From the NCBI GenBank assembly GCA_045627185.1, contig JAZQNE010000073.1, forward strand, positions 1-28,556: a stretch of 28,556 nucleotides of DNA. The letters run 5' to 3'. Shown one piece after another: positions 1-7,740 of the stretch. Each line of letters opens with the position of its first letter. Within the stretch, counting starts at the first letter, position 1. The stretch is from SZUA-448 sp045627185 (GTDB lineage Bacteria; Bacillota; Clostridia; Lachnospirales; Lachnospiraceae). A program made the position numbers and the translations under genes. The notes under the pieces are model-generated. The model did not search any database. It saw nothing but the letters and a program-made list of their open reading frames with translations, and was not told where the DNA came from.

Positions 1-47
1 CCAACACCCTTTTTATGAGCGAAAAATTGAAGGTTCAAACGTAACAT
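1..47 (-). CDS. rpmA: 50S ribosomal protein L27, N-terminal fragment (cut by window edge)
   Basis: Only the first 15 codons are inside the window; they read MLRLNLQFFAHKKGV. This is the start of bacterial L27 in the form found in Firmicutes, where the residues before the alanine (LNLQFF) are an extension removed by the protease Prp before L27 enters the 50S subunit. The start is fixed by a strong AGGAGG site at 55-60, which touches the stop codon of prp, so translation is probably coupled to it. It is the third gene of the rplU-prp-rpmA operon. The identification rests on a short stretch, but the motif and the gene order are both diagnostic. Confidence 0.95.
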   Translation of the reverse strand, partial: MLRLNLQFFAHKKGV

Positions 48-59
48 AATTTTACCTCC

Positions 60-392
60 TTATGGATTTGACTCATTCGTGATTTTAATATACTTTTGGC
101 CATAAGTTTCTTCTACCGAATGAAGCCCAAGAACAAACGATGACAGCAGAAGCTGCGACTGTTCGCTAAAGTCATTCATTGTAAGAATTATGGACCCGTT
201 AATTTCGTCCTCTTGACAGGCAAATCTGTCTTCCGTTAAACGTTCAATTGAATTGCAGGTATTGATTGTCAGCATTGAAACAGCTGAACAAACAATATCA
301 TTTCCACATTCTGCATAACCTGCATGACCACTTATGCAGAACCCTTTAATCAATTTTCCGGTTTCATCAAAAAATATTTTTGCCTTTATCAT
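60..392 (-). CDS. prp: Ribosomal-processing cysteine protease Prp (YsxB family)
   Basis: 110 residues, the usual size for Prp. The family signature is visible: GHAGYAECGNDIVCSAVS at residues 22-39, containing the catalytic pair His23 and Cys35. Prp is known in Staphylococcus aureus to cut the N-terminal extension of L27 after its double phenylalanine, and the L27 gene immediately downstream encodes exactly that target. The gene lies 12 bases after rplU and ends one base into the rpmA ribosome-binding site. Its own site (AGGTG, seven bases before ATG) is weak, so it may be translated at a lower level than its ribosomal-protein neighbours, which would suit a processing enzyme; that last point is inference. 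Confidence 0.95.
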   Translation of the reverse strand: MIKAKIFFDETGKLIKGFCISGHAGYAECGNDIVCSAVSMLTINTCNSIERLTEDRFACQEDEINGSIILTMNDFSEQSQLLLSSFVLGLHSVEETYGQKYIKITNESNP

Positions 393-404
393 AGGAGCAC
401 CTGA

Positions 405-713
405 TTAAGCGTTAATCTTATCGATCTTTACCTTGGTGAATAACTGTCTGTGACCGTTCTTCTTATGGTAACCGCTTTTTCTCTTATACTTATAAACAAT
501 AACCTTACGATCCTTGCCGTTCTCAACAACGGTTGCGGAAACGCTTGCACCTTCAACGGTAGGATTACCGATCTTGATGCCGTCATTATTTACAGCAAGA
601 ACCTGATCGAAGGTAACTGTCTGACCTTCTTCAACGCCAAGCTTCTCAACCTTGATGAAGTCACCTTCAGCTACTTTGTACTGCTTGCCGCCTGTTGCTA
701 TAATTGCGTACAT
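405..713 (-). CDS. rplU: 50S ribosomal protein L21
   Basis: 102 residues beginning MYAIIATGGKQYKVAEGD, the standard L21 opening, and ending in the conserved basic tail with the GYHKKNGHRQ segment that contacts 23S rRNA. Length is typical. The ATG is preceded by AAGGAGG at 722-728 with normal spacing. It is the first gene of the rplU-prp-rpmA operon and has its own strong promoter and a structured leader between it and rng upstream, so its expression can be set independently of the RNase G operon. Confidence 0.98.
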   Translation of the reverse strand: MYAIIATGGKQYKVAEGDFIKVEKLGVEEGQTVTFDQVLAVNNDGIKIGNPTVEGASVSATVVENGKDRKVIVYKYKRKSGYHKKNGHRQLFTKVKIDKINA

Positions 714-810
714 ATGTTGCTCCTCCTTCTATCCGTTTTCACGGATTTACTCGCTAACTACGGTGTCTGCTTAAAAAAGGGCAGAACTTGAACCTCATTA
801 TGCGGCACAC
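714..810 (-). promoter_or_regulatory. L21-type ribosomal protein leader RNA
   Basis: About 97 bases of 5' untranslated RNA lie between the predicted transcription start and rplU. Visible elements are a small stem of TCTGC (766-770) with GCAGA (781-785), and just before the ribosome-binding site a six-pair hairpin, ATCCGT with a GAAA-type tetraloop and ACGGAT (731-746). Position and the segment GTGCCGCATAATGAGG near its 5' end match my recollection of the Firmicutes L21 leader family. The usual proposal is autogenous control by L21; no mechanism can be read from this sequence alone. Confidence 0.7.
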
Positions 811-816
811 TAGGGT

Positions 817-845
817 ATAATAACACAGAGACCCGCCTTTGTCAA
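817..845 (-). promoter_or_regulatory. Promoter of rplU-prp-rpmA
   Basis: On the minus strand TTGACA (840-845) is followed after exactly 17 bases by TATTAT (817-822). This is a near-consensus housekeeping promoter. It lies 27 bases beyond the rng stop codon and gives a transcript start near 810. Confidence 0.88.
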
Positions 846-855
846 ACGTTTTTTC

Positions 856-869
856 CTTGTATATACAAG
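856..869. other. Perfect 14-bp palindrome CTTGTATATACAAG between rng and the rplU promoter
   Basis: A perfect palindrome sits between the rng stop codon (873) and the rplU -35 box (845), ten bases upstream of that box. On the minus strand it is followed by an A-rich run, not a U-tract, so it is a poor terminator for rng; in the plus direction it is followed by TTTTTATT but no plus-strand gene precedes it. It could be an operator or an upstream promoter element, or chance in AT-rich DNA. Confidence 0.4.
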
Positions 870-872
870 TTT

Positions 873-2072
873 TTATTCGGCTGATAAACTGAGCAGCTGC
901 TCTCTTACAGGCTTTCTGGTCTTCTTACGTGTAACCTCTACAAGATTAAGTCCGGTCATATCAACAACGGCAGTTTTTATGGGATCTGCTTTAACAAGTT
1001 CGCCAAGTGTTTCCATAAGTTCATGCCTGTTTGCACCGTCCGTCATATCAATAAAATCTATAATAATAATTCCGGTAATATTTCTAAGTCTCAGCTGATA
1101 AGCAATTTCTTCAGCTGCTTCAAGATTAATCTTCTTAAACATAAGCTGGGTATCAGCTTTTCCTTTAATCGCTTTTTCTGTATTTACGTCAATTGCAGTA
1201 AGAGCTTCGGTATGCTGGATTACAATGCTTCCACCGCTTTTAAGCCAGATTTTTTCATGGTAGCAGGACTGAATGCACTTGCTGATTCCATAATTATCAT
1301 CAAGCGAAAGCGAAAAATCGGATGAATACATTCTGAGTTTATCAATATCCTCAGGCTGATGAAGCTCCAGATAATTCTTAAGGGTTTCAAAAATTGTGGG
1401 TTCATCGGTAACAAATTCATCAATCTGGTCGGAATAACCGTCACGCACAGTACAGATATATTCGGGAAATGCGCGACGAACAACAGAAAAACACTTTTTA
1501 TAAACAGCTTCCGAAATCAGCTGCTCATATTCCTTATTAAGTGCGGCTGCTTCAGCCGTAATCTGCTCATCTTCTGCATTAAGGGCATTTGTTCTTACTA
1601 TGAACCCTGTATTTTCCGTTACAAAAGGCTCAACAAGATTCTTATATTTTTTTCGAAGTGCGGAGCCCTCTATTTTTGAAGAAACCGAAACTTTGCCGGC
1701 ATCGCGAACAAGAACAAGGTATTTTCCGGTCAGTTCAAGGTCTGTTGTACAGGTAGGAGCTTTTGATTTGACCATATCTCCGGAAATCTGAACAAGAAGC
1801 TCATCTCCCACCTTAATCGTGTCAGAGTTCCCATGCTTGATAAAAAGAGGGTTTACTGCTTTTGAAAGGGAAAGGTAACAGATTATGCCATCATTAATCT
1901 CAACAAATGCAGCATTAATATTTTTAACGATATTACGCACCTTTCCGATACAGATGTTTTCAAATATGTCTTCTTTTTCGGAATCAATGTCAAGACGAAT
2001 AATTCTTTTACCGTCATGAAGCGCGGAAACAGTCGAATTCAGGTATTTGGTTATGATTATTTTACTGCCCAT
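873..2072 (-). CDS. rng: Ribonuclease E/G family endoribonuclease, short form
   Basis: 399 residues. The N-terminal part carries the S1-like domain (GKVRNIVKNINAAFVEI around residues 42-58), followed by TTDLELTGKYLVLV, equivalent to the conserved THISLAGRYLVLM segment. The DNase I-like catalytic region has both metal-binding aspartates in context: AIDVNT near residue 295 and IIIIDFIDM near 338. The protein stops just after VTRKKTRKPVREQLL, so the CPxCxG zinc-link that joins RNase E dimers, and the small C-terminal domain, are missing. The family processes 5S/16S rRNA and decays mRNA. Its start overlaps the end of the TIGR03936 gene by 16 bases, so the two are translationally linked. The identification is firm; quaternary structure is open. 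Confidence 0.92.
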   Translation of the reverse strand: MGSKIIITKYLNSTVSALHDGKRIIRLDIDSEKEDIFENICIGKVRNIVKNINAAFVEINDGIICYLSLSKAVNPLFIKHGNSDTIKVGDELLVQISGDMVKSKAPTCTTDLELTGKYLVLVRDAGKVSVSSKIEGSALRKKYKNLVEPFVTENTGFIVRTNALNAEDEQITAEAAALNKEYEQLISEAVYKKCFSVVRRAFPEYICTVRDGYSDQIDEFVTDEPTIFETLKNYLELHQPEDIDKLRMYSSDFSLSLDDNYGISKCIQSCYHEKIWLKSGGSIVIQHTEALTAIDVNTEKAIKGKADTQLMFKKINLEAAEEIAYQLRLRNITGIIIIDFIDMTDGANRHELMETLGELVKADPIKTAVVDMTGLNLVEVTRKKTRKPVREQLLSLSAE

Positions 2073-2836
2073 AAGGGAATCAGCCCTTTCTCATCAAGAT
2101 GATACATATCGATTCTGTGTTTGCAAAAATCGCTTAATTTCAGCGAAAGCTTCATTCGTTCTATAAAATCTTCAATAACAACCTCAGGTTTTATGTTAAG
2201 TGCAGAACCGGCAGCCAGACGCAGATAAAAATAAGCACCTTCTTTTTCCGGGATAATACACTTGAAAGCATCCATATAATCTTTTGATATCGCACCGTTG
2301 TGACAGAACTCGGAAAAGCTGTTGCCATAAGCCAAAATGCAGGGTTTTAAGTCAAGTTCACGTTCAGTCGTTTTTGCTTTAAGAACAATCGGCAGTGAAT
2401 CGTTTTGCAAATAATCCTTAAAAGCCGAATAAAGGTTGATTTTTTCAGCATTTGTGCAGGGGCCTTCGAGATAAACAAGGTAATCCGCATAATCAACAAG
2501 CGACATTGCCGATATTTTCTTTTTCCCGGGAATACGTTCCTCAAGAACCGAAACGCCCATAAGACGTACACCGTCTGAAAGGGATGACTCAATACGAAGA
2601 GCAATATCCGAAACGGAAAAATCAGAAAGCAGTTCAAAATCAACATATTCACCGTTACTTGTAATTCCTACTCCAAGAGGTGAAGCAAATTCCATTAAAG
2701 GATGCGGATTAAAGCCCTGTGAATATCTGAGGGGAAGCCCGCTTCTTGCAAATACTTTCTGAAAATATCTCATTGTATCAAGGTGTCCGATAAACTTCAG
2801 GGAACCTTCTTTTGAAAACCTGACTCTTACAAGCAT
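2057..2836 (-). CDS. TIGR03936/DUF2344 radical-SAM-linked protein
   Basis: 259 residues. The N-terminal block LVRVRFSKEGSLKFIGHLD and the following GFNPHPLMEFASPLGVG are hallmarks of the DUF2344 family, which is found next to, or fused to, the TIGR03960 radical-SAM protein. That partner lies just upstream here. No catalytic function is established for the family, and I see no metal-binding cysteine cluster. The ATG follows GGAG with normal spacing. The gap to the TIGR03960 stop is 81 bases and contains a 12-bp palindrome (GCTTAATTAAGC, 2906-2917) with no clear terminator. Co-occurrence with rng and the L21/L27 genes suggests a role in RNA or ribosome maturation; that is inference from context only. 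Confidence 0.9.
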   Translation of the reverse strand: MLVRVRFSKEGSLKFIGHLDTMRYFQKVFARSGLPLRYSQGFNPHPLMEFASPLGVGITSNGEYVDFELLSDFSVSDIALRIESSLSDGVRLMGVSVLEERIPGKKKISAMSLVDYADYLVYLEGPCTNAEKINLYSAFKDYLQNDSLPIVLKAKTTERELDLKPCILAYGNSFSEFCHNGAISKDYMDAFKCIIPEKEGAYFYLRLAAGSALNIKPEVVIEDFIERMKLSLKLSDFCKHRIDMYHLDEKGLIPLWAVK

Positions 2837-2917
2837 ATTAACTCCAATATATTTGTATATTCTGCAAAACCGGATAAATGAATTTTTTATACCGAATAAT
2901 TTACTGCTTAATTAAGC

Positions 2918-4789
2918 TTATTCAGCAGTATTTGCAAGTCTTGCGGGACAGGTGCCCTCTGTATTTGCACCGCATCCGGAACAGCTTACACGGCAATTAG
3001 GTGTAACTGTTGCTGCAAGTCCGCGCTCATATTCGCGACGTAAAAACTTTTTGGTAACGCCAATATCGATAAAATCCCAAGGGAAAAGTTCATCTGCATT
3101 TCTTTCCCTTGTTGTATAGAAATCATAACTCAGGCCGCATTTTGCCATTGCATCGTCCCAGCGTTCCATTTTGAAAAATTCCGACCATGCTTCAAAAACG
3201 CCGCCTGCTTTATAAACTTCCTCAATAACTTTGCCAAGTCTTCTGTCGCCACGTGCAAGAAGTGCCTCAACAACAGTAGTTTCAGGGTCATGCCAGTTGT
3301 ATTTTATGCTTCGGGCGTTCAGCTGTTCTTTAATTGTTTCATGAAGCAGATGCTGGTTAGCAAGGAATGTTTCTTTGGAAGCCATGGGGGCCCACTGGAA
3401 GGGAGTAAAAGGCTTGGGTACAAAGAAAGAGGTACTTGTTGTGATTTCAACACGCCCGTTTCTCTGTTCTTTCGGAAGTGTATAATACTCCTTCGCAATT
3501 TCGTTCGAAAGATAAGCAATACCTTTAACATCTTCATCCGTTTCGGTAGGAAGACCAAGCATAAAGTAAAGTTTAACTTTGTTCCAGCCACACTTGAAAG
3601 CATCCATGGAACCCTGAAGAATATTTTCTTCGGTAAGACCTTTGTTTATTACATTACGCATACGCTGGGTTCCTGCTTCAGGCGCAAAGGTAATACTGCT
3701 TTTTCTGATATCCTGAACTTTGCTCATAACATCAAGAGCAAAAGCATCAATACGAAGTGAAGGAAGTGAAATATTAACACCTTTTTCCTTAAACTCATCT
3801 ATCAGGAAATTAACAAGCTCCGGAAGGCATGAATAATCGCTTGAACTAAGGGAACTGAGCGATATTTCCTCATATCCGGTTGATTCAATCATCTTCTTTG
3901 CAAGATTTTTAAGGTAATCAATATTTCTTTCGCGAAGAGGTCTGTAAATCATGCCGGCCTGGCAGAAACGGCAGCCGCGAATGCAGCCGCGCTGAATTTC
4001 AAGAACAACACGGTCCTGAATGGCACGAATATAAGGTACAACGGGCTTTTCCGGATAATATGTGTTATCCAGATCATACTGAACCTGTCTTTTTATTTTA
4101 TCGGGAGCTGCGGACGAGTCGGCAACAAATGCCTTCAAAGTACCGTCTTCATTATATTCGGGATGATAAAGTGAAGGAACATATATACCTTCAACGCTTG
4201 CGGCAAGTTCAAGGAAATGCTTTCGACTGCCACCGTTCTTCCTGTTTTCTTTATAAATGTCAAGAAGCTGATTGTAGACAGTCTCCCCTTCTCCAATATA
4301 AAAGAGGTCAAAAAAATCAGCGATGGGTTCCGGATTGTATGCGCACGGGCCACCGCCTATAACTATGGGATAATCCTCCCCGCGCTCGGCAGCATGAAGC
4401 GGAATTTCTGCAAGATCAAGCACCTGAAGGATGTTTGAATAACACATTTCGTACTGAAGTGTAATGCCAAGAAAATCAAAATCTTTTATATAATCCTGTG
4501 ATTCAAGAGCAAAAAGAGGGATATGATTTTCTTTAAGTTTTTGCGCCATATCGGGCCAGGGTGAATAAGTACGCTCGCACCAGGTATCTTCACGGCGGTT
4601 AAACATATCGTAAAGGATCTGGATTCCAAGATGTGACATACCTACTTCATAAACATCCGGGAAACACATACAAAATCTGATATCAATTTTGCTTAAATCC
4701 TTTACGACAGAATTAACTTCATTTCCAATATATCTGGCCGGTTTATCAACCGACATAAGTATTTCATCACTTAAAAGCTGTTTGTTCAT
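2918..4789 (-). CDS. TIGR03960-family radical SAM protein with B12-binding-like N-terminus
   Basis: 623 residues. The first ~200 resemble a cobalamin-binding-like Rossmann region (FPDVYEVGMSHLGIQIL; later PIVIGGGPCAYNPEPIADFF and YIGEGE). The radical-SAM core follows, with the iron-sulfur motif C-x3-C-x2-C in RGCIRGCRFCQAG near residue 270. A cysteine-rich C-terminus, CRVSCSGCGANTEGTC, may hold a second metal site. The reaction and substrate of this family are not known to me. The start codon overlaps the stop of the upstream gene as ATGA (4786-4789), so translation is coupled. Together with the TIGR03936 gene it forms a pair that is widely conserved ahead of RNase G and rplU in Clostridia. 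Confidence 0.9.
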   Translation of the reverse strand: MNKQLLSDEILMSVDKPARYIGNEVNSVVKDLSKIDIRFCMCFPDVYEVGMSHLGIQILYDMFNRREDTWCERTYSPWPDMAQKLKENHIPLFALESQDYIKDFDFLGITLQYEMCYSNILQVLDLAEIPLHAAERGEDYPIVIGGGPCAYNPEPIADFFDLFYIGEGETVYNQLLDIYKENRKNGGSRKHFLELAASVEGIYVPSLYHPEYNEDGTLKAFVADSSAAPDKIKRQVQYDLDNTYYPEKPVVPYIRAIQDRVVLEIQRGCIRGCRFCQAGMIYRPLRERNIDYLKNLAKKMIESTGYEEISLSSLSSSDYSCLPELVNFLIDEFKEKGVNISLPSLRIDAFALDVMSKVQDIRKSSITFAPEAGTQRMRNVINKGLTEENILQGSMDAFKCGWNKVKLYFMLGLPTETDEDVKGIAYLSNEIAKEYYTLPKEQRNGRVEITTSTSFFVPKPFTPFQWAPMASKETFLANQHLLHETIKEQLNARSIKYNWHDPETTVVEALLARGDRRLGKVIEEVYKAGGVFEAWSEFFKMERWDDAMAKCGLSYDFYTTRERNADELFPWDFIDIGVTKKFLRREYERGLAATVTPNCRVSCSGCGANTEGTCPARLANTAE

Positions 4790-6510
4790 TTTCTTTTACC
4801 TTTTTTCCCGAAACAAGTAATTGCAAGCGGTACAAGCAAAACGCTTGCGATTCCTACGCAAACAGCAGCTGTAACAAGCTTGTCCTTTGTAACCTCATGA
4901 CAGTTTTTCTTAAAGCCCTTACCTGATTTGTCAGATTTGAGGCTGTTCTCAACATTTCGTACAACATTTCTGCTTCTGTCCGATGCAAAATCCCTGTTTT
5001 CCTGCTTGAAGGGGATATAATCAGCAGGATTTACAACCTTTATAACGGGTGTTTTTTCATTGATTGATTCTGCCGGTATTTCAGCCTTGGTTTCTTCTTT
5101 TTCCTTAACAATTTCAGGCTTTTCGGAAACAGGTTCCTCTTCTGCAAGAACAAGCTCAATTTCTTTTACATTGTCGGGAAGCACAGGGGCATCATCAAAT
5201 TCAATTTCTTCAATCATGTCAGCAGGTTCGGCATTTTCCTCAACATTTTTACAAATGTCACCTGCTTCTGATGCTTCTGTTGTTTCCTCCTCAACTGTAT
5301 TACTTACAGCAACAACGGTTGCGGCAACTGCAACATTTTCAAGAGCATTACCGAAATCAACAACCTGCTCAACAGTCTGAACAGGAAAATCAACTTTTAT
5401 TCCATCATAATTCAAGGTTGAATCAGCGATTTCTTCAGTAATATCCTTTGTTTCTTCAATAATTTCCTGAGTCTCTTCAGTAATTCCCTTTGTTTCTTCT
5501 GTAATTTCCTGTACTTCTTCGGCAATTTCCTGAATTGTTCCGGTAATTTCCTGCATTTCTTCAGGATTAATGCTGTTTTCGGAAACGATTTCCTGATTTT
5601 CTCCGGAAATTTCATCTGCAATATTTTCAGCCGTCTTTAATGCACCACCAAAGAAAAGTTCGTCAGAAAGCTGAACACTTGAAGCTTCGGAAATTTCATC
5701 AGCAACCGGAACAACCGGTGTTTCGGGAATTTCATCAGAAGCCTTGTTTTCAAAAACAATATCCGGCTGTTCTTCTGTTGATGTCTCAGAGGGCTCAAAA
5801 ACAGGCGTTTCAGGAATGTTTTCTTTAACAGGAACCGAAATTGCTTCAACTGTATCAATATGTGTACTGACAGTCTTTGTTGCCGGTACGGGATTTTTCT
5901 TTCTGGGAATCAGGCCATCAATATACCTTACAATCTGATTAACCGACTCTACATCAAGAATAACATCATTTTTAGCAAGTAAAAGTCTGCGATAAGTAAT
6001 AAGTATGTCACGTTTGTACTGCTTGATTCCATCATACAGATGACTGAATTTGTGTGCCTTGGGCAGTCTGAAATGCCAGAAATCACTGACAGCACGTTCT
6101 GTTTTTTCATTCTTGGGCAGCGGCAGCCATTTATAAAAATCATTCATGGTAAGACGGATTCCGCTTTCAAGAGCGCTGATAAGCCATACATCAAAACCAA
6201 GTTCAATTATAAGTTTGTAGAAATAATACTGGCTGTCAATTTTACCGTCACTTAAAAGAGCAGCTACAACCACATCATAAACAAGATATTTTGAAGTGGC
6301 ATAAATGTATGAAACAGAGGCAGTATCAAGATCGGTCCCGAAACTGTTCTCAAAATCATTGCGAATTATATCAAGACATGAACTGTTATTTGAACGCAGA
6401 TAAGCAGTATGAAGAATTCTGTAGTACTCTTCAAAAAATTTTTCCTTGCTACATCCGCCACAGTTCTTTTTACAAAAATCTTTACTTGAAATGGAATTCT
6501 GAAAATTCAT
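4786..6510 (-). CDS. Tail-anchored hypothetical protein with CX3CX2C motif and acidic heptad repeats
   Basis: 574 residues, no family recognised. Residues 13-20 are CKKNCGGC, a C-x3-C-x2-C arrangement that could bind zinc or an iron-sulfur cluster. Residues ~25-210 look like a helical globular domain with many aromatic residues. Residues ~220-510 are acidic and low in complexity, rich in E, I, P and T, and include seven-residue repeats of the type EEtqEIt at ~316-358. The last 30 residues form one hydrophobic helix (VTAAVCVGIASVLLVPLAI) followed by the basic tail GKKGKRK, the layout of a C-tail anchor with the bulk of the protein in the cytoplasm. The start is supported by GGAGG six bases upstream. 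It is first in the operon and overlaps the radical-SAM gene. A scaffold that places the partners at the membrane is possible but unproven. Confidence 0.8.
   Translation of the reverse strand: MNFQNSISSKDFCKKNCGGCSKEKFFEEYYRILHTAYLRSNNSSCLDIIRNDFENSFGTDLDTASVSYIYATSKYLVYDVVVAALLSDGKIDSQYYFYKLIIELGFDVWLISALESGIRLTMNDFYKWLPLPKNEKTERAVSDFWHFRLPKAHKFSHLYDGIKQYKRDILITYRRLLLAKNDVILDVESVNQIVRYIDGLIPRKKNPVPATKTVSTHIDTVEAISVPVKENIPETPVFEPSETSTEEQPDIVFENKASDEIPETPVVPVADEISEASSVQLSDELFFGGALKTAENIADEISGENQEIVSENSINPEEMQEITGTIQEIAEEVQEITEETKGITEETQEIIEETKDITEEIADSTLNYDGIKVDFPVQTVEQVVDFGNALENVAVAATVVAVSNTVEEETTEASEAGDICKNVEENAEPADMIEEIEFDDAPVLPDNVKEIELVLAEEEPVSEKPEIVKEKEETKAEIPAESINEKTPVIKVVNPADYIPFKQENRDFASDRSRNVVRNVENSLKSDKSGKGFKKNCHEVTKDKLVTAAVCVGIASVLLVPLAITCFGKKGKRK
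5438..5563 (-). repeat. Six tandem 21-bp units inside the tail-anchored protein gene
   Basis: Six consecutive 21-base units begin at 5438, 5459, 5480, 5501, 5522 and 5543. Each is a variant of GTAATTTCCTGnnnTTCTTC (plus strand) and encodes one seven-residue acidic repeat. Because the unit is a multiple of three, gain or loss of copies would keep the frame. Divergence between units shows the array is not freshly expanded. Confidence 0.85.
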
Positions 6511-6610
6511 ATAACGCCTCCGATTTCATGCTTAACCTCATAAACTTTATGAGATAAATCAAAAATGTTTAAGTCCGATATTCCCCCAAAATATATTCAG
6601 ACCCTTTTAT

Positions 6611-6639
6611 ATTATACGCGAAAAACTCAAAAAAGTAAA
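6611..6639 (-). promoter_or_regulatory. Candidate promoter of the leftward radical-SAM/RNase G operon
   Basis: On the minus strand TTTACT (6634-6639) and TATAAT (6611-6616) are 17 bases apart. The -10 is perfect and the -35 matches four of six. It leaves a leader of about 95 bases before the first gene of the operon. It lies back to back with the rightward promoter. Confidence 0.65.
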
Positions 6640-6655
6640 TCCTTCAAAAGTATTA

Positions 6656-6684
6656 TTGTAAAGTCGGATAATATACGTTATAAT
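6656..6684 (+). promoter_or_regulatory. Candidate promoter of the zinc-ribbon membrane protein gene
   Basis: TTGTAA (6656-6661) and TATAAT (6679-6684) are 17 bases apart. The gene start at 6753 is preceded by AAAGGAG, giving a leader of about 60 bases. Confidence 0.75.
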
Positions 6685-6752
6685 ATATGAAAATCAAGCG
6701 GATTATGCCTTTTGTGGCTTTTCTGAAATAAAAAATTTCAAAGGAGTTTGTC

Positions 6753-7727
6753 ATGCCCTGGTGCCCGAATTGCAGAGAAGAATATAAAGAAGGAATCGTA
6801 AGATGTCCTGATTGTAATATAAAGCTTGTAAAATCTCTTGAATCAGATGAAGAAGTATCGGAATTTCTCCCGGTTTACACCTTTGAATCAAAAGAACTTG
6901 CAGAAAAATTTTCCGGATATCTTAATTATTCCGGAATCATGTCAGTCGAAAATGAAAACGATGACAAATCAATCACCATTTCCGTAAAAGAAAAAGATAT
7001 CAAAAAAGCCAAGAAGCACTTTACAGCCTTCTATTCCGTTGAAGCCTCAAACGCCCTTGAAAAGGAATTCGCTGAAATGCGTGAGGCAAGTGATGAAAAA
7101 ATACTTGATCCGCTTGAATGGACAAAGAAAAAAGATCAGGAAGAAAACAGTTCATCCTTTGATTCAGCAGTAGATTATGATGAACCTTCTCCTCAGGACG
7201 AATTGGAAGATGCTCTTGAAGATATTGTATATTCCGGAGAAGCTTATGAAAAACGTTCAGACAAAGCAAGCGACGCTTTTTCAACAGCAATAACCTTCCT
7301 CGTATTTGGAATAATTGGTGTGGTAATCGAAATATTAAGTGCCCTTAAAGTAATTACTTTCTTAAGCGGAACATTATTCTATATTGTAGCAACCCTCATT
7401 TTCGGCGGTTTCCTTGTTTTGGGTGTTTCATCGCTGATTTCCTACAAGAAGCTTAAAAATGAAGCCAGACAGGAAGAAGAAACAACAAATGCCCTTATGA
7501 CATGGCTTTCTGAAAACTTCACCCGTGTTGATTATGATGCATTCAATGAAAAAATTACAAATGATGTACCTGATACAACAAAAGAACTTCGATATTTTAA
7601 GATAAGCAGTCACATTAAGGATCTTATTACAAGACAGTTCGGTGAAATTGATGAATCTTATCTTGATTACATCACTGAAGAATATTTCAACAAGGCTTTC
7701 CCCGAATCCAAAGAATCCGAAAATTAA
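6753..7727 (+). CDS. Zinc-ribbon, DUF2007-like membrane protein
   Basis: 324 residues. Residues 4-24 form a zinc ribbon with two CxxC knuckles (CPNC and CPDC). Residues ~39-95 (VYTFESKELAEKFSGYLNYS, then ITISVKEKDIKKAKKHF) resemble the DUF2007 putative signal-transducing domain, a small ferredoxin-like fold. An acidic linker is followed by two transmembrane helices (~residues 180-235) and a C-terminal helical segment of ~90 residues with no cysteine motif. It probably sits in the inner membrane with both ends in the cytoplasm. It is the only rightward gene here, with its own promoter, a good AAAGGAG site and a terminator, so it is monocistronic. The function is unknown; family assignment of the middle domain is by pattern and is moderate. 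Confidence 0.8.
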   Translation: MPWCPNCREEYKEGIVRCPDCNIKLVKSLESDEEVSEFLPVYTFESKELAEKFSGYLNYSGIMSVENENDDKSITISVKEKDIKKAKKHFTAFYSVEASNALEKEFAEMREASDEKILDPLEWTKKKDQEENSSSFDSAVDYDEPSPQDELEDALEDIVYSGEAYEKRSDKASDAFSTAITFLVFGIIGVVIEILSALKVITFLSGTLFYIVATLIFGGFLVLGVSSLISYKKLKNEARQEEETTNALMTWLSENFTRVDYDAFNEKITNDVPDTTKELRYFKISSHIKDLITRQFGEIDESYLDYITEEYFNKAFPESKESEN

Positions 7728-7740
7728 TTTACCTGTAAAC

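Noticed and set aside
1023..1325. Plus-strand open frame opposite rng
   Set aside because: It is a shadow of the RNase G gene, whose catalytic motifs are intact on the minus strand.
2906..2917. GCTTAATTAAGC palindrome after the TIGR03960 gene as a terminator
   Set aside because: The stem is AT-rich and short, with no U-tract after it on the minus strand; the downstream genes are better read as one operon.
5060..5380. Serine-rich plus-strand open frame opposite the tail-anchored protein
   Set aside because: It is the complement of the acidic low-complexity region, with no ribosome-binding site or promoter.
5438..5563. Possible CRISPR array
   Set aside because: Units are contiguous 21-bp repeats without spacers and lie in frame inside a coding sequence.
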